From contig MHYB01000029.1 in NCBI GenBank assembly GCA_001824635.1, forward strand, positions 20,850 to 48,302: a DNA stretch of 27,453 bases, given 5' to 3'. The notes below the pieces were generated by a model that saw nothing but the letters and a program-made list of their open reading frames with translations, searched no databases and was not told where the DNA came from. This document shows positions 1 to 7,641 of the stretch, piece after piece. Every line of letters starts with the position of its first letter. Position 1 is the stretch's first letter. This DNA is from Planctomycetes bacterium GWF2_50_10 (GTDB taxonomy: Bacteria; Planctomycetota; Phycisphaerae; Sedimentisphaerales; GWF2-50-10). The position numbers were made by a program, and so were the translations under genes.

Positions 1-1
1 C

Positions 2-1729
2 GGTAAGCCGGTTGCCGGTGTGAATGTAAGAACAGTTGGCCGCATGGGGCCTGTGGGATTGAAAAAAACCGTAACCGATGCAAATGGGATTGCCCAGTTC
101 AAAATGCTCGCGCCTAAAACTTATACCATCAGCATTACTGATGGAACTTCCAAGGAGGATGTGAAAAAAGGCAAGCTGCCAAGGTGGGCTCCAGTCAATG
201 AGAAAGTGGTTATCAAAGCCGGTGAGACTACGAAATCGCAGGTGCGACTTTCAACGGGCGGGGTTATAGAGGTAACGGTGCTTGATGGTAAAAAGGCGCC
301 GGTCAAAGAGACGCTTGTATATGCTCACAACCCCACCGGGGGCTTTTCTGGGGCATCAGGGTATACAGATGCAAATGGCATTGCCAGGCTGAGAGTTTTG
401 CCGGGCAGCTATCAGGTGCAGATGCAAAACGCAAGACTATCCGAGCAGGTTGAAGTGGAGCAAGGGCAAACCGCAAAACTTACGCTGGAGGGTAAAAACC
501 CCGTTAAGATAACCGGTATCGCGCGGGATGGTCAGGGTAAGCCGGTGGCGGGGGCGAAGATGAGCCTTCCCTATTATGGCTGGACCGCGGAGACGGATGC
601 GCAGGGGCAGTTCACATTAGATACCAGCAGTTTCGGCCCGATGCGTAATGAAGCACAAGTGCTTGTCGTACGTCACGAGGAGCGAAACCTGGCGGCTATA
701 ATCGATGTCGATGAAGATGTAAACCAAATGGAAGTTAAGCTTGAGAATGGTATTATCGCGAGGGGTATTGTAAATGATGTAAATGATAAACCGATCCAGG
801 GTGCAACTCTGAATGTAACGGTCTGGAACAGCAGCAGGGGGTGGAGTCTTAATAACGGAGTTAAAACGGATGCCAATGGCCATTATAATATAAAGGCACT
901 TGTGCCGGATAGAAAATACAGTTTCAACGCAACGGCTGATGGTTACGGGCAGGGCTATTCAAATAATATTGAGGCCGGAGAAGCCGAAAACAGCGTTATA
1001 GAGGTTGAACCGATAACCTTGAAGCTAGCGACGCTGACTGTGAGCGGGATTGTTGTGGACGAAAACGATAAGCCGGTTGAGGGAGTAAATATCCAGTGCT
1101 ACGGCCAGGGGCAGGTGAATATTCAAACCAAAAGCGATAAGCAGGGTAATTTCACGCTGGCAAAGGTATGTGAAGGTGAACTAAATCTAAGTGCTTACAT
1201 GCACGCGGGAACAGAGAACCTCAATGCCTGGTTGAGGACTGCTGCACCTGTGGATGAGCAACTTAAGCTTGTACTTAAAAAGGCCGACAATTCCGGCTCA
1301 AGCTGGAACCGGGAATCTACTGTGTTCAAATCACTTAAAGGCAAAAAATTGCCCGAGTTTCAGGGGGATATTGCGGGGATTGATGTTAATTCGATTGCGG
1401 GCAAGAAACTTGTGCTCTGCTTTTTCGATATGAACCAGAGGCCATCGCGTTTCGCTGTGCGTGAACTGACCAGGTTAAAGACTGAAATCGAAGCAAAAGA
1501 GGCGGCGGTGATTCTTGTGCAGGCCGCAAGTGCCCAAAAAGATGTAGTGGAAAACTGGATCAAAGAACAGAACGTGCCATTTGGAGCGGGTATAATCCAG
1601 GGCGATGCGGAAAAGGTCAAGGCCAAGTTGGGCGTCAAGGGTTTGCCTTGGATTATTGTTACGGACAGTTCGAAAAAGGTAATCGCCGAGGGAGTTGCGC
1701 CGGCACAGGTTATTGATACGATCAAATAA
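2..1729 (+). CDS. Surface protein with carboxypeptidase-regulatory-like repeats and a thioredoxin-like C-terminus (5' partial)
   Basis: The reading frame is open from base 2, and the first in-frame ATG (20) falls inside a GKPVAG repeat, so the true start lies left of the window. Several beta-sandwich repeats of the carboxypeptidase regulatory type follow one another. Each is marked by G-x-P-V-x-G/A and T-D-A-x-G phrases, for example near visible residues 1-70, 160-200, 250-310 and 345-400. The last ~120 residues look like a thioredoxin/AhpC fold (LVLCFFDM..., GVKGLPWIIVTD). The place where a CxxC would sit reads MNQRPSRFAV, so no redox cysteine pair is present. In planctomycetes such modules often sit C-terminal to an M56/BlaR1 peptidase or a secreted protein. 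The missing N-terminus would decide this. Its stop overlaps the convergent polyferredoxin gene by 8 bp. Confidence 0.8.
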   Translation, partial: GKPVAGVNVRTVGRMGPVGLKKTVTDANGIAQFKMLAPKTYTISITDGTSKEDVKKGKLPRWAPVNEKVVIKAGETTKSQVRLSTGGVIEVTVLDGKKAPVKETLVYAHNPTGGFSGASGYTDANGIARLRVLPGSYQVQMQNARLSEQVEVEQGQTAKLTLEGKNPVKITGIARDGQGKPVAGAKMSLPYYGWTAETDAQGQFTLDTSSFGPMRNEAQVLVVRHEERNLAAIIDVDEDVNQMEVKLENGIIARGIVNDVNDKPIQGATLNVTVWNSSRGWSLNNGVKTDANGHYNIKALVPDRKYSFNATADGYGQGYSNNIEAGEAENSVIEVEPITLKLATLTVSGIVVDENDKPVEGVNIQCYGQGQVNIQTKSDKQGNFTLAKVCEGELNLSAYMHAGTENLNAWLRTAAPVDEQLKLVLKKADNSGSSWNRESTVFKSLKGKKLPEFQGDIAGIDVNSIAGKKLVLCFFDMNQRPSRFAVRELTRLKTEIEAKEAAVILVQAASAQKDVVENWIKEQNVPFGAGIIQGDAEKVKAKLGVKGLPWIIVTDSSKKVIAEGVAPAQVIDTIK

Positions 1730-2546
1730 GGTCTTTGGCTGTAAGCGGCGTGGCTATTTCGATGGCGCCTGTTTTGCAATCGGCACAGTCAAGGCAGCGG
1801 ATGCATGAATCAGAGCCGGGCGCTTTAGCAGGCGATAAATTCATTTTGCAGGATTTGCTGCATGCCCCGCAGTTGGTGCAGGACGGGCCGATCTTGTAGA
1901 TAAAAAGTGAGAACTTGTTGAATAAGCCAAATATCGCGCCGAGCGGGCACAGATAGCACCATACACGGTGAACGAAGAACATAGACACGATAACCGCCAG
2001 CGTTAAGATTATTTTGATCATATTTGGCCAGACAATGCTTTTGCTTTGCGATGCCTGCGAGAGCATGTTAGGGATTGCTGCTTCAATGCCCGAAACGGGA
2101 CATACCATGCAAATCGAAAGCGGGTGCTCCATCGAGTAAAGGTATGGAATTGCGAAAACCAGAGCCGCCAGTACAAAATAACGTGCGTAAGAAAAATAGA
2201 CCGGAACAGTAATTTTGGGACCCGGTGTGCGAGAGGCAAGGTCCTGCAAAAGTCCAAATGGGCAGACAAAGCCGCAAATAAATCTGCCGAAAACGGCACC
2301 AACAAGGACAAGAGTTCCTATAGCGGCAAACGGAAATATGTGCAGCGCGGCAAAATTAGCCAGGACGCCTATGGGGCAAGCGAAAGTCGCAAGCGGACAC
2401 GCATAACAATGTAAAACCGGGCCGCAGATATTATGCAGACGCAATGCCAAAGGGTCAAGCCAGACAAGAAGAAAGCCGGCTTGTATCCAGAGCCTGTTTT
2501 GGCTCAATTTGAATGCTGTTGATTCTTTTTTGCTCATGGACACCAT
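1722..2546 (-). CDS. NapH/CcoG-like membrane 4Fe-4S polyferredoxin
   Basis: The 274-residue protein is polytopic, with hydrophobic segments around residues 20-35, 62-90, 118-136, 175-195 and 205-220. A C-terminal double-cluster ferredoxin domain has CxxCxxCxxxC at C223/226/229/233 and CxxCxxCxxC at C248/251/254/257. Further cysteine pairs lie at membrane boundaries: C47/C50, C91/C95, C146/C149 and C197/C200, the CGFVCPFG and CYLCPLG motifs of the NapH/NosR/CcoG group. The family moves electrons across or along the cytoplasmic membrane; the substrate cannot be read from sequence. The first ATG is at 2546 and a second at 2537. Both lie inside the hairpin that follows the UGA of the upstream small gene, so their translation may be coupled. 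The 16 bp spacing indicates an operon with that small gene. Confidence 0.85.
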   Translation of the reverse strand: MVSMSKKESTAFKLSQNRLWIQAGFLLVWLDPLALRLHNICGPVLHCYACPLATFACPIGVLANFAALHIFPFAAIGTLVLVGAVFGRFICGFVCPFGLLQDLASRTPGPKITVPVYFSYARYFVLAALVFAIPYLYSMEHPLSICMVCPVSGIEAAIPNMLSQASQSKSIVWPNMIKIILTLAVIVSMFFVHRVWCYLCPLGAIFGLFNKFSLFIYKIGPSCTNCGACSKSCKMNLSPAKAPGSDSCIRCLDCADCKTGAIEIATPLTAKDLI

Positions 2547-2547
2547 G
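2535..2547 (-). promoter_or_regulatory. Candidate bacterial SECIS hairpin
   Basis: On the minus strand CATGG-TGT-CCATG forms a perfect 5-bp stem with a UGU loop. It begins 16 nt after the UGA of the small membrane protein and ends at nt 28, with the apical loop at nt 21-23. The E. coli fdhF SECIS places its apical GU loop at about nt 19-22 after the UGA. A G-U step is present in the loop. The stem is short and the bulged U of the E. coli element is not obvious. The element also contains both candidate start codons of the downstream polyferredoxin gene. Confidence 0.4.
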
Positions 2548-2562
2548 GCCTTGCTATTTTAC

Positions 2563-2838
2563 TCAGGTAGGACATAAACTGGCGGGAACAGCATCGCCGC
2601 CGTAAGTTCGCTGTATAACGCTGCCATTGAGCACCAGGCCGCTGATTGTTACATCTCTGATAATATCGCGCTCGCTCAGTTCCAAATGGGATTGGGGTGA
2701 TAACGCCTTAGCCTTATCAACACCAAACTTAAGCACTTTCAATCTGTGTGCGGCCAGGCCGTAGGCCAGCATTATTATGCCTGCCGCGACAAGTGCAAGC
2801 GAGACGGCTAACCTGGTTTTATTATTTACTTTAATCAT
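2563..2838 (-). CDS. Small membrane-anchored protein, candidate CxxU selenoprotein (UGA at 2563-2565; 94 aa to UAG at 2554 if recoded)
   Basis: The 91-codon product has one N-terminal membrane anchor (about residues 10-30: LAVSLALVAAGIIMLAYGLAA) and a short polar domain. It ends ...ASLCPT, then UGA, then GTA AAA TAG. Reading the UGA as Sec gives Cys-Pro-Thr-Sec-Val-Lys, a CxxU redox motif two residues from the end. Small single-pass proteins with a C-terminal CxxC next to NapH-like polyferredoxins are, from memory, a known pattern (CD1871A type). A fourth-position Cys or Sec would therefore be expected here. The gene lies between tRNA-Sec and the polyferredoxin gene. The ATG is only six Ts after the tRNA CCA, with no Shine-Dalgarno sequence. 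Codon choice looks like the neighbours. That the gene is real is likely; the selenocysteine reading is inference. Confidence 0.7.
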   Translation of the reverse strand: MIKVNNKTRLAVSLALVAAGIIMLAYGLAAHRLKVLKFGVDKAKALSPQSHLELSERDIIRDVTISGLVLNGSVIQRTYGGDAVPASLCPT

Positions 2839-2844
2839 AAAAAA

Positions 2845-2940
2845 TGGCGGAGGCGAATGGGAATCGAACCCACACGGGACATATTATGCCACCACACTGG
2901 TTTTGAAGACCAGGAGCACCACCAGGCACCTGTCACCTCC
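2845..2940 (-). tRNA. selC: tRNA-Sec (anticodon UCA)
   Basis: The minus strand folds as a long tRNA of 96 nt including an encoded CCA. The acceptor stem has 8 bp (GGAGGTGA with TCGCCTCC, one G-U pair), the hallmark of bacterial tRNA-Sec. The anticodon stem CTGGT/ACCAG encloses the loop CTTCAAA with anticodon TCA, and a long variable arm follows (GTGGTGGCATAATATGTCCC). The T-loop has GGTTCGATTCC and the discriminator base is G. It lies 43 nt after selD, has its own promoter-like sequence, and is followed 6 nt later by the start codon of the small membrane protein. Confidence 0.96.
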
Positions 2941-2958
2941 GCAATATTCCTGTAATAT

Positions 2959-2987
2959 AGTATAGCTCGTAACGAGCCGATTATCAA
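2959..2987 (-). promoter_or_regulatory. Sigma70-type promoter for tRNA-Sec
   Basis: On the minus strand TTGATA (2987-2982) is separated by exactly 17 bp from TATACT (2964-2959), about 18 bp upstream of the mature tRNA 5' end. The -35 box overlaps the selD stop codon. The spacer is filled by an inverted repeat GCTCG-TTA-CGAGC (2965-2977), which could be an operator or a processing hairpin. It lacks a following T-run, so it is not a normal terminator. Confidence 0.55.
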
Positions 2988-4579
2988 TTACCAAGCACCG
3001 AGGAAGCTATATCATTATAAAACATCATCGTCGGCGAACCGCCGAAAGCAATTGCCATCCATCCCGCTTCATCGATTTCCTGACGCGAGAAACCCATGCT
3101 TTGTGCCTTTTTGAGGTGCATTTTGAGGCACGGCTCGCATTTGGCCAATACCGAAAGCGCTATTGCCATGGCCTGCTTTGTATGAGCATCCAGGGCGCCT
3201 GGGGCATTTGCGGATTTGAGAAAATCTATAAATTTCTCAGGCACATTTGAGCCGCCGGGCTGGAGGATTTGGGCAGCATCGGCGCAGCAGGCAACGGGTG
3301 GCTTGTCTGTAACGGCTTTGGGGGTATCGACGGTAGTGCAGTTGAGGGCCTGCTTTTGCGAAGGCTGCGGCATTTTGCAGGTCCCGTCGCTTGCAAGGTG
3401 CACAATACCTTTACCCGGACCGAGGACTCGGCCGACAATGGCAGCATCGGAAATGCCGTTTTTATGGAGATCGACCAAAAGTGTCTGGGCATTCTTTGGA
3501 GAAACAGAGATCAAAAGGCCGCCTGAGGTCTGGGCGTCAAAGCAGATATCCAGCATTTCCGATGAAATCTCAGGCTGTGGGGCTGCTTGCTTGAGGCAGG
3601 ATTCCTTGTTTCGCTCGATAGCCCCAGGTAGAATTCCATCCGCGGCAGCTTCGAGAACTCCAGGCAGCAGTGGAAGATGATCGAATACGATCTCCACGTC
3701 AACCGAACTGGATGACGCCATTTCAGCTAAATGGCCCATAAGGCTAAAGCCGGTTACGTCAGTTACCGCGCCAATGTCGTGTGCCAGCATCAATTCGCAT
3801 GCTTTTTTATTCAAAGTTGCCATGGAAATCGCCGCTGCCTTCATATTCTGTTCAGATGTCCGGCCTATCTGCCAGGCAAATGAGATTATGCCTGTTCCGA
3901 GTGCTTTTGTAAGTATAAGCACATCGCCGGGGCGGGCATTTGCATTGGTGCATATCCGTGAAGGATGGATAATTCCTGTCACGGCAAAGCCGGCTTTGAT
4001 CTGTGGGTCATTTATGCTGTGACCGCCGATGATGGCCACACCGGCTTCGGTCATTTTGTCTATGCCGCCGCGAAGAATATCGTGCATTACATGATCGGGC
4101 AGTTCCCTTGCGGGAAAAGCTATGACTGAAAGCGCAGTCAGCGCCTTTGCTCCCATCGCATAAATATCGCTTACCGAATTGGCTGCGGCTATCTGGCCGA
4201 ATGTGTATGGATCATCGACAACTGGCGAGAAAACATCTACGGTCTGAACGAGGGCACAATCAGACGATATCTTATACACGCCGGCATCATCGCCGGCTGG
4301 TGCGCCTACGAGTACATTGGCGTTTGGGGCAAAGGAAAGCCCCTTTAACGCACTTTTCAAAAAAGCCTGATCGATTTTGGAAGCACAACCGGGTTTTTCA
4401 ACGAGTTGGGTCAGTCGCACGGGGCCAGTGATGACGGACTCAACTCTTTCACCTGCGCAAAGGCATATATTTTTCTGCTTAAAAATATCGCATGGGCAGG
4501 GTTTGCGGGCATCGCAGATACAATGGCCAAGAGCGATAGACCGCTGCATTACACGTTTTCGTTTTTCCATATCTGCCAT
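2984..4579 (-). CDS. selD: Selenophosphate synthetase fused to an N-terminal FTR-like cysteine motif and a C-terminal AhpD-like domain
   Basis: SelD makes selenophosphate from selenide and ATP, the Se donor for Sec-tRNA. The core (about residues 54-400) shows the active-site pair Cys65 and Lys68 in GCASK, a GDDAGVY ATP motif, DVFSPVVDDPYTFG, GGHSIND and DAQTSGGL. At 531 aa it is far longer than the usual ~345. Residues 20-41 hold CxC-x5-CxC-x8-CxC (C20/22/28/30/39/41). The CPC-x8-CxC half has the spacing of the ferredoxin:thioredoxin reductase active site. Residues about 445-531 form an AhpD/carboxymuconolactone-decarboxylase-type domain with CEPCLKMH (C481, C484, H488), the CxxCxxxH disulfide centre. 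I infer on-board redox handling of selenium. The start ATG has AGGTGA 4 nt upstream and follows the activator stop by 7 nt, so selD belongs to that operon. Confidence 0.93.
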   Translation of the reverse strand: MADMEKRKRVMQRSIALGHCICDARKPCPCDIFKQKNICLCAGERVESVITGPVRLTQLVEKPGCASKIDQAFLKSALKGLSFAPNANVLVGAPAGDDAGVYKISSDCALVQTVDVFSPVVDDPYTFGQIAAANSVSDIYAMGAKALTALSVIAFPARELPDHVMHDILRGGIDKMTEAGVAIIGGHSINDPQIKAGFAVTGIIHPSRICTNANARPGDVLILTKALGTGIISFAWQIGRTSEQNMKAAAISMATLNKKACELMLAHDIGAVTDVTGFSLMGHLAEMASSSSVDVEIVFDHLPLLPGVLEAAADGILPGAIERNKESCLKQAAPQPEISSEMLDICFDAQTSGGLLISVSPKNAQTLLVDLHKNGISDAAIVGRVLGPGKGIVHLASDGTCKMPQPSQKQALNCTTVDTPKAVTDKPPVACCADAAQILQPGGSNVPEKFIDFLKSANAPGALDAHTKQAMAIALSVLAKCEPCLKMHLKKAQSMGFSRQEIDEAGWMAIAFGGSPTMMFYNDIASSVLGN

Positions 4580-4586
4580 AATTCAC

Positions 4587-5369
4587 CTACTTCTGTTTTT
4601 CAAAAATTCGTTTTGCGAGAATAGCTGCGCCGATGGCGCCTGTATATTGGGCAAGCGGAGAAACCTGCACAGGTTGTTTAAAAACTTGAGACAAGGCCTC
4701 TGCCATTCCGTCAAGGAGTGCAACACCGCCTGTAAAGACAATCGGTCCCTGTATATTCATCCCTGCCATTGCCGATACGCGGGTTGCTATGGAGTTCTGC
4801 ACGCCTGCTATTATGTCCATTGGCGGAGTGTTTTGGGTCAGAAGCCCGATTATTTCAGTCTCAGCGAAAACCATACACATACTGCTGATAGAGGCAGGGC
4901 TGGTACTCTCAGTCGCAAATTGTCCCATATGCAAGAGATCGATATTCAGTTTGGAAGCGCACATTTCAAGAAAACACCCGGTCCCGGCGGCACACCTGTC
5001 GTTCATTGCGAAATCCATAACGCAGCCGTTTGTGCCCAGGCGGATGAATTTACTGTCTTGGCCGCCGATATCGATTATTGCCTGCGTGGCAGGTACCAGG
5101 TGATGCACACCTGCTGCGTGGCAGGTAATTTCGGTTATTCGCTCGTCTGCAGCCGGGATATTATTTCGTCCGTAGCCGGTGGCGACAATGTAACTGATAT
5201 GTGAACTGGTTATATCGGCCCGGATTGTTAAATCTTTGAGCAGTTCCATCACGATAGATTCATTTCCTATACCATTTTTGCATTGGCCTTTTGTCATTAT
5301 ATTGAACTGTGAATCCATAAGAACGATTTTATTGACTCGCGATCCTGCATCTATGCCCGCATAGATCAT
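4587..5369 (-). CDS. 2-Hydroxyacyl-CoA dehydratase activator (HgdC/YjiL/BadF-type ATPase)
   Basis: The 260-residue protein is a full-length ASKHA ATPase of the component-A family. These enzymes use ATP to push one electron at very low potential into a dehydratase or double-cubane partner. Visible motifs are DAGS (residues 7-10), VATGYGR (62-68), IDIGGQDSK (99-107) and NDRCAAGTG (123-131). C126 and C165 (SSMCMVFAE) match the two cysteines per monomer that hold the bridging 4Fe-4S cluster of the homodimer. The C-terminus has FTGGVALL and TGAIGAA. Its ATG overlaps the stop of the preceding subunit gene (ATGA). It is the only activator gene here and must serve the three dehydratase-type subunits upstream. 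Confidence 0.92.
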   Translation of the reverse strand: MIYAGIDAGSRVNKIVLMDSQFNIMTKGQCKNGIGNESIVMELLKDLTIRADITSSHISYIVATGYGRNNIPAADERITEITCHAAGVHHLVPATQAIIDIGGQDSKFIRLGTNGCVMDFAMNDRCAAGTGCFLEMCASKLNIDLLHMGQFATESTSPASISSMCMVFAETEIIGLLTQNTPPMDIIAGVQNSIATRVSAMAGMNIQGPIVFTGGVALLDGMAEALSQVFKQPVQVSPLAQYTGAIGAAILAKRIFEKQK

Positions 5370-6748
5370 TTGGCTCTCCTTTGCAATGCTGTCTCGATCA
5401 ATGCCTCGATCTTTGTCTGCAACGACGGCCTGACCGGGTCCAATATAGTCGGTACTTCGATTTCAAGCACAGGAATTCCAAGTTCGTGCCGGACCATTTC
5501 GGCGATTATCGGCGTTTCAGTTGCGCAATGACTTGCGCCAGGTATCCTGGAAATAATAACAGCTTCAGAACCGAATTTTCTGGCTTCCGAACAAATTGAA
5601 TAAGCCCTGTCCTGTGTCGGGCCTGTCATCAAATCTGCAGCGGCGCTTCTGGCAAGAGCGCTATAGGGATCAATACCTGTCATGATGGGTAATAATGCGT
5701 GCGTGATCATGTAATCGGTGCCGCAGATTCGGCCGCCAAGATCTTCAAGCAGGGGCATTGCGGCAAGATCAGCAACCGGATTGACCCAGAATATCTTGAC
5801 AGATCCGTCCGGCAATATGCTCACGCCTGCGTCGACACGTCTTTTAACTTCCTCCAGCAGCTTCTCCAGAACGAAAATGGTACCAGTTCTGTCAGAACAA
5901 AAATGAATGATAAGCATTTCTGAAATCAGCATTTCAAGTGCGCCGAGCGGGCATACCTGTGCGGTGAATACAGCCGTTCTTAACTGCATTAGCAGTGAAC
6001 GGGCATAATTCGTCAGTGCGATAGATTTTTCAAGGCCGGCAATGCTTATTTTTCTGCCGGCAATATTTTCGATGTGTGTGGCAATTCGCCTGAATTCGCA
6101 TTCCAGCAATTCAATCATGCTTTGCGGTACCTCTATGCCGCCGGGAACTGATAATGATTCCTCCCTAGGTTGGGGAGATCTTCGCCTGGGCATTTCCCAC
6201 CAGAAGATATCAAAGCCCAATGAGCAAAGCCTTTGAGCAATCGCGCTGAAATCGTCACAAACCGCACCGGCACTGCATATTAGTGAATCAGGAATTGGAA
6301 AATGCGCACAGGTAGTAAATGCTCCGAGCATGGCACGAACGGGGCAGAAACATTCGTCTATTCCCAATGAGTCCGCAATCGAAAGAAGCCCGTCACTGTT
6401 TTTCATTATGCACGGAATCCACCATGCTCCATCAGGGTAAAATGCCGCTATATTATCAATCGCATAAGCGAGTACAGGTACGGTACCAAGGTCTTTCATG
6501 GTACCGATAATTTTTTTGCCGGATTGGCGGGCTTTGGCGAGCCGGTCTTCTTCGGTAAGCAAAAAATTCCACAGGTGCAGGGCTGCGGCAGAATTGTCGA
6601 ATTTTAAATCGGCCAATCTTAAATCGTCGTCATCAAAATGCCTTTCCAGCGGGCCCCCGTAACATGGCTCAGTCATGCCGCTATTCTTGAGGGCTGCATA
6701 CCGCTGTCGCCAGTCATTTAAGCTGATTCTTGCAGGCAGGGCATTCAT
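5366..6748 (-). CDS. 2-Hydroxyacyl-CoA dehydratase-family subunit (third in operon)
   Basis: The 460-residue protein belongs to the HgdA/HgdB (component D) superfamily. The evidence is the overall layout, the cysteine motifs ECFCPVRAMLGAF (about residues 131-143) and ICSAGAVCDDF (about 157-167), and the C-terminal block SRIPGASHCATETPIIAEMVRHELGIPVLEIEVP. That block ends in the usual LQTKIEALIE helix. Members bind a 4Fe-4S cluster through three cysteines and either dehydrate 2-hydroxyacyl-CoAs or, as double-cubane proteins, reduce small molecules. No CoA-linked neighbour gene supports a fermentation role. It overlaps both neighbours by ATGA, indicating translational coupling. It is clearly different in sequence from the other two subunits, so it is not a simple duplicate. 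Confidence 0.85.
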   Translation of the reverse strand: MNALPARISLNDWRQRYAALKNSGMTEPCYGGPLERHFDDDDLRLADLKFDNSAAALHLWNFLLTEEDRLAKARQSGKKIIGTMKDLGTVPVLAYAIDNIAAFYPDGAWWIPCIMKNSDGLLSIADSLGIDECFCPVRAMLGAFTTCAHFPIPDSLICSAGAVCDDFSAIAQRLCSLGFDIFWWEMPRRRSPQPREESLSVPGGIEVPQSMIELLECEFRRIATHIENIAGRKISIAGLEKSIALTNYARSLLMQLRTAVFTAQVCPLGALEMLISEMLIIHFCSDRTGTIFVLEKLLEEVKRRVDAGVSILPDGSVKIFWVNPVADLAAMPLLEDLGGRICGTDYMITHALLPIMTGIDPYSALARSAAADLMTGPTQDRAYSICSEARKFGSEAVIISRIPGASHCATETPIIAEMVRHELGIPVLEIEVPTILDPVRPSLQTKIEALIETALQRRAK

Positions 6749-7641
6749 TTTAATGTCTCCATGAATGCCTCGATCCTGTTGATGATAGACGGCTGAAGAT
6801 ATTCGTTTGTATCGGCTATTGTTATCTCAAGTACTGGGATATTGATCTGTTTTTTGATTACGTCGATTTCAGCCTTCCAGATATCGCACCATGTGAAATT
6901 CTGGATCAGCAATCCATGTGGTCTGTTTTGGACAAATGCGTTCCTGAGCCAGGAGTAAAACATGATATTTGGTCTGCGAAAAATACTTGGAATGGTGCCA
7001 AAATATGCAGAAGTGATTTCTTCGAGCGGATCTTTGTAAAAAGACCGCATTTCAATTTTGGCAGGCGAAGTGCAGCCAGATGTGCCAAGGGCATCCAGGA
7101 CAACCCTGCCGCCGAGTTGTTCTATCAAATTAAAAAGATCGCTGCTCTGGGCTAATCTGTGCTCGCCGATCACTGCAACAAGTTTGGATGAAGTGTCGCA
7201 AGTTCTGCTGCCCAAAATAACTTGATTATCAGTCCCGAAGGCACCCGCAAGAGCAGATATCGAAGGCTCAATCCCGCCGATACTTTGCATAAATCTGCCG
7301 AGCCTGAGCAATTCCAGCCTGTATAATTTTTGCGCCGTAAGATTTTGCCAGGTAGCGGGCACATTGAACAGAAATGACGGAACTTTGCTATAGAAGCTAA
7401 ATAAATCAAACGCTCGTCTCATCTGGTCGCATGTGCTTGAAAAAATAACGGCCGCGGGATCAAGGCGGCAGCAGTGGTTTAAAAATAATCTGGCGTGTGC
7501 ACACATGCCCTGGCGCGGTGTGCACGGCTGATTGTAATGCAAGGAAGGCTCGATCCTCTCTGCGCAGAAGCCGTAGGCCTCTATCCACGGGGCCGGAATG
7601 AAGGGACATGAATATAAAATGTTTCTATTGGCTTGTAACAT
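6745..7641 (-). CDS. 2-Hydroxyacyl-CoA dehydratase-family subunit (second in operon, short)
   Basis: I choose the ATG at 7641 (MLQANRN, 298 aa), which overlaps the upstream gene by 17 bp. An earlier ATG at 7698 would overlap it by 74 bp. Family motifs are CPFIPAPWIEAYGFCAERIEP near the N-terminus, GMCAHARLFLN, FSSTCDQMRRAFD, and the C-terminal block LEITIADTNEYLQPSIINRIEAF. These are the cluster-binding and helical signatures of the D-component fold. At about 300 residues it is shorter than typical subunits (~380-430), so it may lack an accessory lobe. It ends in an ATGA overlap with the next subunit gene. Function is inferred only from family and context. Confidence 0.82.
   Translation of the reverse strand: MLQANRNILYSCPFIPAPWIEAYGFCAERIEPSLHYNQPCTPRQGMCAHARLFLNHCCRLDPAAVIFSSTCDQMRRAFDLFSFYSKVPSFLFNVPATWQNLTAQKLYRLELLRLGRFMQSIGGIEPSISALAGAFGTDNQVILGSRTCDTSSKLVAVIGEHRLAQSSDLFNLIEQLGGRVVLDALGTSGCTSPAKIEMRSFYKDPLEEITSAYFGTIPSIFRRPNIMFYSWLRNAFVQNRPHGLLIQNFTWCDIWKAEIDVIKKQINIPVLEITIADTNEYLQPSIINRIEAFMETLK

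Noticed and set aside
2965..2986. selD stop UGA followed by a GCTCG/CGAGC hairpin, read as another Sec codon
   Set aside because: The next codon is UAA, and the hairpin loop is only 12-14 nt after the UGA, too close for a bacterial SECIS.
4377..5204. 275-codon plus-strand ORF opposite the activator gene
   Set aside because: It is antisense to the well-supported selD and activator genes and its translation resembles no protein family.
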